Part shown: one piece after another, positions 15,779-21,577 of the stretch
Layout: the number at the start of each line of letters is the position of its first letter
How positions within the stretch are numbered: the stretch's first letter is position 1
DNA from: Balneolales bacterium
GTDB lineage: Bacteria; Bacteroidota; Rhodothermia; Balneolales; Natronogracilivirgulaceae
Direction of reading: 5' to 3'
Length of the DNA stretch: 21,577 nt
NCBI GenBank assembly: GCA_007133875.1
Contig: SLLW01000246.1
Location: 1 to 21,577, forward strand
Notes under the pieces: generated by a model
Told to the model about the DNA's origin: nothing
Seen by the model: the letters and a program-made list of their open reading frames with translations, nothing else
Database searches by the model: none
Position numbers and translations under genes: made by a program

Positions 15779-16117
15779 ATGATGAATTCAATTGTTTATT
15801 TCATAACCGGACTGTTACTTTTTGGACTTACGGCAATGGTACCTGCTTCTGTTGAAGTTGATGAACATAACGGAACGCTCACCGGTACCGTCGTAGAAGC
15901 TCAGGCCGAAACCCCGGTCCCAAATGCCACGGTCAGTATTGACGGTGAAGGTGTCTCGACAGAAACAGACGCAAACGGCTATTTTGAATTGAATGAACTT
16001 GCCAAGGGTACATATACCCTGGTGGTTGAAGCCGACGGATTCCCATCAATAGAGCGCGAAGTTGAGCTGGATGGCGATCACAAAGAGATCACGGTTGAAT
16101 TAGAATCCGGCATGTAA
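15779..16117 (+). CDS. Small secreted CarboxypepD_reg-like (carboxypeptidase regulatory-like) domain protein
   Basis: A 112-residue protein. An N-terminal signal (IVYFITGLLLFGLTAMVPAS, residues ~4-24) precedes one immunoglobulin-like beta-sandwich of the CarboxypepD_reg type: GTLTGTVVEAQAETPVPNATVSIDG, VSTETDANGYFELNELAKGTYTLVVEADGF, then EREVELDGDHKEITVELES. The motif ..G.V.......P...A.V...G....T..DG.Y.......G.YTL.V...GF is clear. In Bacteroidota this fold usually forms the plug-side N-terminus of TonB-linked receptors or a linker; here it is alone. The start is fixed by AAGGAG 8 bases upstream. The gene is closed by a strong terminator about 70 bases past the stop. Its role is unknown; a small periplasmic or surface adhesion-like module is likely. 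Confidence 0.8.
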   Translation: MMNSIVYFITGLLLFGLTAMVPASVEVDEHNGTLTGTVVEAQAETPVPNATVSIDGEGVSTETDANGYFELNELAKGTYTLVVEADGFPSIEREVELDGDHKEITVELESGM

Positions 16118-16184
16118 CCCCCCCATACATTGACGGATTATTTGTTAATCGTGTGATCAGATACCCCCTAAGATCGCATCATCG

Positions 16185-16220
16185 AAAGGCACCGGACGCA
16201 ATCCGGTGCCTTTCTTTTCT
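16185..16220 (+). terminator. Strong intrinsic terminator
   Basis: Perfect 12-base arms AAAGGCACCGGA (16185-16196) and TCCGGTGCCTTT (16202-16213) around a 5-base loop, followed by CTTTTCT. It ends the transcript of the CarboxypepD_reg-like gene and isolates the sigma factor gene that follows. Confidence 0.92.
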
Positions 16221-16326
16221 ATACATGGTTGTTATCACTATTCCAGCAGAGTCTTTAATATGGGGCATTTCAAGTTAACCCGGAACGGGTTCCCCCTCAA
16301 AATTGCAATGCCCGCTAAACCGACAG

Positions 16327-16917
16327 ATGAATAACAGCACAGATCTACCTCCGGCAACCCAGTTTCGCCTTTGGGGACAGTTGATACGACAGTCGGATGA
16401 ACAAGCGTACCGGGAACTGTTTGAACAAACGTATAACCTGTTGTTCAAATTCACTAATCGCTATGTGCAGAGCAGAGATGTCTGCAAGGATATTCTTCAG
16501 GAATCCTATGTAAAATTGTGGCAGAATCGATCACATGTTGATGAATCAAAATCTCTCAAGGCCTATCTCTATACCATTGTTCGAAATGAATGCATGAACT
16601 ATATTTATGCTGATCAGAACCGCACAATAGATGATGAATTTCCGGCAGAAATTGCCGATGATCAGGGTTTGGATGACGCGGTAACGGATACGGAAAAAAC
16701 CGGGGTGCTGCAGTTGAAACTGGACCAGTGGGTTAGCGAACTTCCGCAGCGCCAACGTACGGCATTCGAGCTAAGCCGGTACGACGGACTGGATCATAAT
16801 GAAATTGCCGAAGTAATGGATTGTGCTCCACGCACCGTCAACAATCATATTGTAGCCGCTCTTAAGGTTTTACGCAGTAAATATGATCGCTGGAAGCAGA
16901 AAAGCGTGATGGACTGA
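16327..16917 (+). CDS. ECF RNA polymerase sigma factor (Bacteroidota sigma-70 type)
   Basis: An approximately 196-residue sigma factor with only regions 2 and 4. Region 2: LFKFTNRYVQSRDVCKDILQESYVKLWQNRSHVDESKSLKAYLYTIVRNECMNYI carries the core-binding and -10 recognition helices. Region 4: SELPQRQRTAFELSRYDGLDHNEIAEVMDCAPRTVNNHIVAALKVLRSKY is the -35-binding helix-turn-helix. The size and the FTNRYV.S.....DI.QE pattern are typical of the expanded Bacteroidota ECF group. That group is usually controlled by a FecR-type anti-sigma factor encoded next door. None is present: the next gene is convergent (stop at 16936). ATG 16327 is preferred to the TTG at 16303, though neither has a clear ribosome site. 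Confidence 0.92.
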   Translation: MNNSTDLPPATQFRLWGQLIRQSDEQAYRELFEQTYNLLFKFTNRYVQSRDVCKDILQESYVKLWQNRSHVDESKSLKAYLYTIVRNECMNYIYADQNRTIDDEFPAEIADDQGLDDAVTDTEKTGVLQLKLDQWVSELPQRQRTAFELSRYDGLDHNEIAEVMDCAPRTVNNHIVAALKVLRSKYDRWKQKSVMD

Positions 16918-16935
16918 CAGGCCTGCTTGCTGATT

Positions 16936-18261
16936 TTAAAGCCTGTTCGAATTCCGGGAACCGCGCCGACGCTTCACGTACACCCGGACTATAGCAAAGA
17001 TTATCAATACTGATCCGGACAATGTCACGATTCCGGAATAAAAAAGTGTTTTTTGGACCGGATACGGTGGAATCGTACCGGTTATCTGCATCACTCCTGT
17101 CAGAATAAGAATGGCCGCCATCGAAACAGATCCCAGAAGATAGGTGATCGATCCTGCACGAAGAATGCCCGGAATCCGTGCTGGTATGCGAAACTTTTCC
17201 CCCGCAATCGGAATTCGTGCGCCATATAGTCGCTGTACAATCCCGAATAAAAGCAGTGTACTTACCACCACCAGCAGATGCAGATGAATAAACCCAATCA
17301 CCAGAAACTCCGAACGCGTTAAAATCTCCCGGAGTGCCGGCCATGACATGACAATGGGAAGCAGCAAAACCGGGACTGCTGCCGTTAAGCCGGCCCATAA
17401 AAGCTCCTTGCAGATCCACCTGTGGTTTCGGGATGCTGACGCTGCAGGTATATAAATCCACCTGTCAAGATCGCGCTTTCCCCGTACGCGAAGGAGAGAA
17501 CCGGCGGTATAAATAATCACAGCCAGCCCCCCCGCCGCAAAAAGTATCGTGCCGGAAATCCCGGTCCATACAATCAGATATGACGGTTCGCTCAGTGGCA
17601 ATTGCGGAATCAGAGAAGGAATCAGTCCGATCATCATCAACCAGAACGGCCAAACAGTGCGATAATATTGCCGGTTGACGAGATACCTCCACGACAATCC
17701 TGCCAGGGCAAACAAAAACCATCCATTAAACAGCACATGCAAGTAATAATGGACAGCCGCATCCATCCAAAACGGGGGCAGTCCCCGTCCGACGGCCAGC
17801 AACCAGGGACCGGCGGTCGCCATCACCATCCAGAATACCGCTCCCTCTATGAAATATCTGGAACCGATATTCCGGTCATCACGTGCAAAACGAAAAAATA
17901 TCCAGGCTAAAGCATAACCGAAGACCATGTGAATCGTGGAGAGTATGATGGAGAGCGGAGTATATCCACCAAGTGTAAATGAGGCAAACAAGATGAGGGT
18001 GAGGAGTGTCACCAATCCGCCCAAACCTGCAATCATTCGCTGAGGGAGTTGCGGCCTATGTGCACCCGCCTCAAACACAAGACCCATCATACCTAAAAAA
18101 ACCCAGCCTAGCAGCGCGACATGGGAGTGGCCGTGCGTCAGGAAATCGGTCCTGAACGTCATCCACTGAGGCCAGCCCCACTGAAGACGCAGCCAGACCC
18201 CACTTATGAGGGTCAGGAGCAGAAATATCAGGGCCGGAATATAATACCACTTTTTGATCAT
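16936..18261 (-). CDS. Polytopic histidine-rich membrane protein, possibly heme-copper-oxidase/NnrS-like
   Basis: A 441-residue protein with about 12 hydrophobic helices. Histidines cluster inside or next to helices: THGHSHVALLGW (His43, 45, 47), His111 in STIHMVFGYALAW, DAAVHYYLHVLFNGW (His171, 175) and FIHLHLLVV (His326, 328). The repeated H-x4-GW pattern and HxH pair recall heme and copper ligands of CcoN/NorB-type subunits and of NnrS. However, I cannot align all six canonical ligands, so it is not a certain oxidase subunit. It starts 2 bases after the stop of the small membrane protein at 18264, hence an operon. Nothing identifies the substrate; a heme-binding membrane protein in a nitrogen-oxide or oxygen respiration cluster is the best inference. 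Confidence 0.72.
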   Translation of the reverse strand: MIKKWYYIPALIFLLLTLISGVWLRLQWGWPQWMTFRTDFLTHGHSHVALLGWVFLGMMGLVFEAGAHRPQLPQRMIAGLGGLVTLLTLILFASFTLGGYTPLSIILSTIHMVFGYALAWIFFRFARDDRNIGSRYFIEGAVFWMVMATAGPWLLAVGRGLPPFWMDAAVHYYLHVLFNGWFLFALAGLSWRYLVNRQYYRTVWPFWLMMIGLIPSLIPQLPLSEPSYLIVWTGISGTILFAAGGLAVIIYTAGSLLRVRGKRDLDRWIYIPAASASRNHRWICKELLWAGLTAAVPVLLLPIVMSWPALREILTRSEFLVIGFIHLHLLVVVSTLLLFGIVQRLYGARIPIAGEKFRIPARIPGILRAGSITYLLGSVSMAAILILTGVMQITGTIPPYPVQKTLFYSGIVTLSGSVLIIFAIVRVYVKRRRGSRNSNRL

Positions 18262-18263
18262 GC

Positions 18264-18677
18264 TCAGTACCCTCCACGATAGGAAATGACGCGCGGATAG
18301 AGGAGTACAGCCATGGTAACAATACCTGAAAGGATGAGCAGATACCCGGTAATGATCAGGAGCAACGGGATCGTCCCTGATATGCCGGCAGCAGGTACCA
18401 GATGTCCGGCGGCTGAAAGGATGAGTCCCAAATTAACCATGCAGACCACTGCAAATGCGGGTCTGCGGGGGCCCCGGAAGGGCTGTTTAAGAAATTTTGG
18501 CAGCATCCAGTAGGCGACACCCAGTATAAACTGGATCATCCAGCCAAAAATCATGGTACTGATGTGAACGGGAAGAAGAAGCCAGATTGCCGGCTCGAAA
18601 GGAATGGCCTTTTCTGCAAGCATCAGGGTACCGGTGAGGCCGCCTGTCAGCAGCCAGATGAAAGCGGCACGAATCAT
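18264..18677 (-). CDS. Small membrane protein, heme-copper-oxidase subunit I-like (CcoN/NnrS-type motif)
   Basis: About 137 residues with four hydrophobic helices. The second contains VHISTMIFGWMIQFILGVAY followed by WMLPKF, whose His38 with the downstream G-W and G-V-A-x-W-M-x-P resembles the low-spin heme helix of CcoN-like proteins. The same motif occurs in the neighbouring gene at 18709. I chose ATG 18677 (MIRAAFIWLLTGG), because the longer frame from 18770 begins with a polar Pro/Arg-rich stretch that overlaps the previous gene. The stop lies 2 bases before the 441-residue gene. It is too short for an oxidase subunit and probably works with its neighbours. Family not named with confidence. 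Confidence 0.68.
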   Translation of the reverse strand: MIRAAFIWLLTGGLTGTLMLAEKAIPFEPAIWLLLPVHISTMIFGWMIQFILGVAYWMLPKFLKQPFRGPRRPAFAVVCMVNLGLILSAAGHLVPAAGISGTIPLLLIITGYLLILSGIVTMAVLLYPRVISYRGGY

Positions 18678-18708
18678 ATGTCGGCTTATATCAGGCAAAG
18701 CAGATCGG

Positions 18709-19236
18709 TCAGGATGGTTTCTTTGGTGTGGATACGGGTCGCTTACCCCTGACCCGCGGCCACATTTCACGGGAGAATATAATGAATGCGAGAAGCTGGA
18801 GGGTTCCGGACAGCGGGATCATCAGAACGGCAAGGGATCTGAACGGCTGTTCGTAAAACTGAGTGATCGCACCTGAGATTTGAGTGGAGGTGGCACCGGT
18901 TACCGTGATGCCACTGTCGACCATCGGTTCAAAAATCCACCGAAGCAACAGCCCGATATTCAATAACAGATATACCAGGTTATAGGCGGCAAGATTGCCT
19001 TTGGTATTAACCGGCTGATCTTTACGATGTTTTTCGGCAAGTTTTCTTGGGAACATCCATATAGCAACCCCGAAGATGATCTGGGTGATCCAACCGGTCA
19101 TCAGCATATGATAAAATACCGGCCGCCAGATGAGACTGAAACCGGTACCCGGAATCTGCATCAGCATAAAAAGAATCATCGAAAGGATGAGATAGATGAT
19201 TCCCGTTTTAATAAAGAGGCGGGAGATAAAAGGCAT
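18709..19236 (-). CDS. Small membrane protein, heme-copper-oxidase subunit I-like, paralogue-like to the next gene
   Basis: About 175 residues with roughly five hydrophobic helices. Helix 2 reads VFYHMLMTGWITQIIFGVAI followed by WMFPRK, the same H-x-GW...FGVA-WM-P pattern as in the downstream protein. His43 could bind heme. A polar loop (EKHRKDQPVNTKGN) follows and later helices lack further His. ATG 19236 overlaps the TGA of ctaA as TGATG, typical for translational coupling; a GTG one codon earlier (19239) is also possible. The C-terminal tail is basic (RGKRPVSTPKKPS). It is inferred to belong to the same heme/respiration unit as ctaA. I cannot give a family name with certainty. Confidence 0.68.
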   Translation of the reverse strand: MPFISRLFIKTGIIYLILSMILFMLMQIPGTGFSLIWRPVFYHMLMTGWITQIIFGVAIWMFPRKLAEKHRKDQPVNTKGNLAAYNLVYLLLNIGLLLRWIFEPMVDSGITVTGATSTQISGAITQFYEQPFRSLAVLMIPLSGTLQLLAFIIFSREMWPRVRGKRPVSTPKKPS

Positions 19237-20336
19237 CACATAGCGGTTTTATAGTGGTAACGCCATAAGAGCAAGACGGCCAGCAGTAACAGTGCTCCAA
19301 CCTGATGGACCGATGAGAGCCAGACCGGAACGCCCCACAGGACATTTAGTGCCCCGGTTATTATTTGCAGCGCTATGATCAAAAGCAGTGCAAGTCCTGC
19401 ACGTTGTAACGGCCTGACTTCCGATCGGATACCGGCTACAGCCGGAGGAAGAATTACGATGGTTACAAGCAGAGCGATAATTCGGTGAATAAATTGTACC
19501 GATATTAAGTTATTACTCATGTCGTACCACCATGGGGATAACCGGCCTATTTCGGGCGGAATCCAGTAATCACCCATTTTCGGAAATGTGGGATAGACAA
19601 ATCCGGCTTTGAGGCCAGCGGTCCATCCACCCACCATTACTTGTATAAAAAGGAGCATTATGGCAGACAGCCCGAATATATAAATCCACTGACGTTTGGT
19701 GATCCCCAGAAATGTACGGTAGCTGTGATTCCGTAAATAACGATTTTTAACTGCTCCAGTATAACCGATATTTCGTGTATAATATCTGTTCAGCACCATT
19801 GTCCAAAGCAGGGAGAATATCAGAAATGCCACGGTGAGGTGAATGCCCAGGCGTATATGACTCACCACCGGCTGATCATCCAATCCACTCTGGACCATAT
19901 ACCAACCCAGAAAAGCCTGAACGCCCCCCAACAGGGCAATACCTCCGAGCTTCAGGGCATCATCCGGTGGCATGACGCGGTACCAGATAAATATGAGAAA
20001 TGGAACCAGAAAGAGCATACCGAGAAAGCGGCTCAGCATCCGGTGAGAATACTCCCACCAGTAGATCACCTTGAACTCCCCGAGTGTCATCCCCTGATGC
20101 ACATACTGATACTCGGGGAACTGCTTATAGGTATCAAACGCATCTTCCCATTCCGCATGATTCAGCGGAGGCACCACGCCGCTGATAACCTCCCATTCGG
20201 TTATCGAGAGTCCGGCCTGGTTCAGACGCGTTAATCCGCCTACAATGAGAATGACGGCAATCATAACGCATCCGCTGAACAGCCATATGACGCGCCACCG
20301 CTTCCAGCCCGCCGTGTCTAAATAGGGATCATACAT
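19236..20336 (-). CDS. ctaA: Heme A synthase (COX15/CtaA family)
   Basis: Heme A synthase oxidises the C8 methyl of heme O to a formyl group, giving heme A for aa3/caa3 cytochrome oxidases. The 366-residue length and eight-helix layout fit the longer COX15-like type. Signatures: VGGLTRLNQAGLSITEWEV after helix 1, EYSHRMLSRFLG (His98), VVSHIRLGIHL (His160, His166), the second half repeat with VGGWTAGLKAGFVYPTFPKM, QFIHRIIALL (His284) and SSVHQVGALLLL (His344). These are the paired heme ligands of the two four-helix halves. ATG 20336 is the start; a 10-base palindrome lies 15 bases upstream. Its stop overlaps the start of the next gene. Identification is secure. Confidence 0.94.
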   Translation of the reverse strand: MYDPYLDTAGWKRWRVIWLFSGCVMIAVILIVGGLTRLNQAGLSITEWEVISGVVPPLNHAEWEDAFDTYKQFPEYQYVHQGMTLGEFKVIYWWEYSHRMLSRFLGMLFLVPFLIFIWYRVMPPDDALKLGGIALLGGVQAFLGWYMVQSGLDDQPVVSHIRLGIHLTVAFLIFSLLWTMVLNRYYTRNIGYTGAVKNRYLRNHSYRTFLGITKRQWIYIFGLSAIMLLFIQVMVGGWTAGLKAGFVYPTFPKMGDYWIPPEIGRLSPWWYDMSNNLISVQFIHRIIALLVTIVILPPAVAGIRSEVRPLQRAGLALLLIIALQIITGALNVLWGVPVWLSSVHQVGALLLLAVLLLWRYHYKTAM

Positions 20337-20350
20337 GGGTGCTTTCGTAG

Positions 20351-20360
20351 ATTGATCAAT
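20351..20360. promoter_or_regulatory. Palindrome ATTGATCAAT upstream of ctaA
   Basis: A perfect 10-base palindrome, with FNR-like TTGAT half-sites but no 4-base spacer, lies 15 bases upstream of the ctaA start between the cupin stop and ctaA. It could be chance. Confidence 0.2.
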
Positions 20361-20376
20361 CCGGGTTTAATGGGAA

Positions 20377-20700
20377 TTACCCCTTTTTCATGATAATCAA
20401 TCCGAACCGAAGAATCTTGTCCGAGGTAGGATAAACGGCATGCTCTTCGGAGGGTTCCAGGTAAAACCAGATTCCCGGCGACATGGTGTGCTCTCCATCC
20501 GGTGTCTTGAGCTTCCCCTCACCTTCAAATGTCTGGATCCATACGGGAAATTTCGAGGTGTGTTCATTCAACTCTTCACCGGGGGCAAGGTGCATTAAAA
20601 CCAAAGCAGTGTGCTCATTTTTGAAAAGCGTTTCACTTAAAATGCCGCGATCGGGATTTCCTTCAGCAAGCGGTTTGTTTATATCGATACTATTAGCCAT
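20377..20700 (-). CDS. Cupin-domain protein
   Basis: A 107-residue single-domain cupin. Motif 1: the stretch LAPGEELNEHTSKFPVWIQTFEGEGKL has the G(x)5-His pattern (His47) with an acidic residue. Motif 2: the stretch ending MSPGIWFYLEPSEEHAVYP supplies a second His (His87). These are usual metal-binding positions, though motif 1 shows one His instead of HxH. Single cupins near denitrification genes are often small metal-binding proteins of unclear substrate. ATG 20700 is the start; no ribosome site is evident. It lies 73 bases downstream of nosY and 40 bases upstream of ctaA on the same strand, probably in one transcript. Confidence 0.82.
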   Translation of the reverse strand: MANSIDINKPLAEGNPDRGILSETLFKNEHTALVLMHLAPGEELNEHTSKFPVWIQTFEGEGKLKTPDGEHTMSPGIWFYLEPSEEHAVYPTSDKILRFGLIIMKKG

Positions 20701-20773
20701 GTGCAGAACAATTAAGTTGTATTACATTTAAATTCGGCAAACTGATGCCGGCAGTGTGTTTGTCACGAAATAT

Positions 20774-21556
20774 TCAAAAATCTTTCAGCAGGAACCGGCG
20801 AAAGCCAACGGTCACCGGAACTACCAGCCAGAGAAGCAGACTGACCAGAGCGATTATCATGCCCATCGCGGTACCGAAAAAATCACGGAATACCGCTCCG
20901 GTAAGGCCCATAAGTGCGGACAGATCGAATTGAAGTAAGAGTAAAATTCGTCCGAGATCGATGGGATTCAAGAGTGAAAGCACCATCACCGGTTTTTCCA
21001 GTGGGTAACTGGAGAACATATAAATCACAAAAAGGATGATTCCGTCGTAGATGATGGTGAAAAAGAGGCAGATGATCAGTGCCAATCCGAGGCCTTTGAT
21101 CCGGTCGTCAAAACGTAGTGCAAGATAGTAGGAGATTCCAACAAAAATGACTGTCAGTGTGGATCCGGTGAAGGTCAGCATCAACGCAGCGATCCAGGCT
21201 TCCGGCCCGGCACCGTTATAGATAAACGGGATGATGACACCGGCACTGAATGCCGCCACAAGCGGAAATCCCAGCCCGAGAAACAATCCCCAGAATAGTT
21301 GATGCCGTTTAATCGGATGGCACAGAAGCATTTCGATGTATTCTCGTGTATTGTAAAGGTAAAATGCCCCAAGAATAATCGATGCCAGCGGTATGACGAT
21401 CAAAATAACATTCATCATACTGGTTGCGACCCGCACACCATCACCACCAAAACGGAACAGCACATCGGTCAGCACCAGGAAAAAGAGCGCATAGGCAACG
21501 ATCCACTTGCTGCGCATAACATCTCTGAGCTGATATTTTAAAATTTTCGCAATCAT
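20774..21556 (-). CDS. nosY: ABC-2 type permease, NosY-like (nitrous oxide reductase maturation)
   Basis: A 260-residue inner-membrane permease of about six helices, close to NosY length. NosY with the NosF ATPase and periplasmic NosD helps build the CuZ centre of nitrous oxide reductase NosZ. Features: KYQLRDVMRSKWIVAYALFF as the N-terminal amphipathic entry, YLYNTREYIEMLLCHPIKRHQLFWG in the cytosolic coupling region (typical of ABC-2 permeases), and LNPIDLGRILLLLQFDLSALMGLTGAVFRDFFG, which is very characteristic of NosY. ATG 21556 follows GAGAGGGA at good distance, and the upstream frame stops in an ATGA overlap. That overlap suggests a nosF gene just outside the window. Confidence 0.88.
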   Translation of the reverse strand: MIAKILKYQLRDVMRSKWIVAYALFFLVLTDVLFRFGGDGVRVATSMMNVILIVIPLASIILGAFYLYNTREYIEMLLCHPIKRHQLFWGLFLGLGFPLVAAFSAGVIIPFIYNGAGPEAWIAALMLTFTGSTLTVIFVGISYYLALRFDDRIKGLGLALIICLFFTIIYDGIILFVIYMFSSYPLEKPVMVLSLLNPIDLGRILLLLQFDLSALMGLTGAVFRDFFGTAMGMIIALVSLLLWLVVPVTVGFRRFLLKDF

Positions 21557-21577
21557 GACCGTCCCTCTCCATTTGAA
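21553..21577 (-). CDS. Possible 3' tail of the preceding gene (nosF candidate)
   Basis: In the frame ending at TGA 21553-21555 the last bases read Ser-Asn-Gly-Glu-Gly-Arg-Ser before the stop, which overlaps the nosY ATG as ATGA. This arrangement is common in nos operons, but only eight codons are visible, so the identity is a guess from context. Confidence 0.25.

Noticed and set aside
16918..16945. CAGGC/GCCTG pairing between the convergent sigma and membrane protein genes
   Set aside because: Only 5 base pairs with an 18-base loop and no T tract.
1..21577. CRISPR array, tRNA or rRNA gene, insertion sequence or integrase
   Set aside because: No regularly spaced repeats, cloverleaf, rRNA stretch or transposase-like protein was seen.

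Overview
The window looks like a chromosomal segment of a mid-GC, Gram-negative member of the Bacteroidota/FCB group. A marine Balneolales- or Rhodothermales-like lineage is my best guess, by inference. The signs are outer-membrane beta-barrel proteins ending in aromatic residues, a lipoprotein signal, a Bacteroidota-style ECF sigma factor, a CarboxypepD_reg-like secreted protein and a Nos/heme cluster. Several genes have clear Shine-Dalgarno sequences (for example before 8270, 11247 and 15779), which is less usual in classical Bacteroidetes.

Left part (1-7782). It opens with the 3' end of rimO (+). A short gene-poor gap follows, holding an apparent histidine-kinase remnant (-). Then come three minus-strand genes: an MFS transporter, a small outer-membrane beta-barrel and a pyridine-nucleotide-disulfide oxidoreductase with an atypical active site. 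The oxidoreductase promoter region carries an inverted-repeat operator candidate. A divergent SDR/DUF2867 gene (+) converges on mnmE (-).

Middle part (7783-10102). This accessory-looking stretch holds a minus-strand set: an AraC-type DNA-binding protein, a lipoprotein with a Gly/Cys-rich bacteriocin-like tail and a small two-helix membrane protein, closed by a strong hairpin terminator. I consider this the best candidate for an undescribed system. Upstream lies about 0.5 kb without a convincing gene, apart from one possible small ORF and a direct repeat.

Right-middle (10103-16917, + strand). It holds an outer-membrane beta-barrel protein of unknown function, a sodium/solute symporter, a very large UPF0182 membrane protein, a small secreted CarboxypepD_reg-like protein and an ECF sigma factor with no anti-sigma gene beside it. 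The small secreted protein follows a repeat- and palindrome-rich regulatory region and is closed by a textbook terminator.

Right part (16936-21577, all minus). A tightly packed cluster reads nosY-like ABC permease, cupin, heme A synthase (ctaA/COX15), two small heme-copper-oxidase-like membrane proteins and a large histidine-rich polytopic membrane protein. NosY points to a nos (nitrous oxide reductase) cluster continuing beyond the right edge. The other genes suggest heme or terminal-oxidase functions attached to it.
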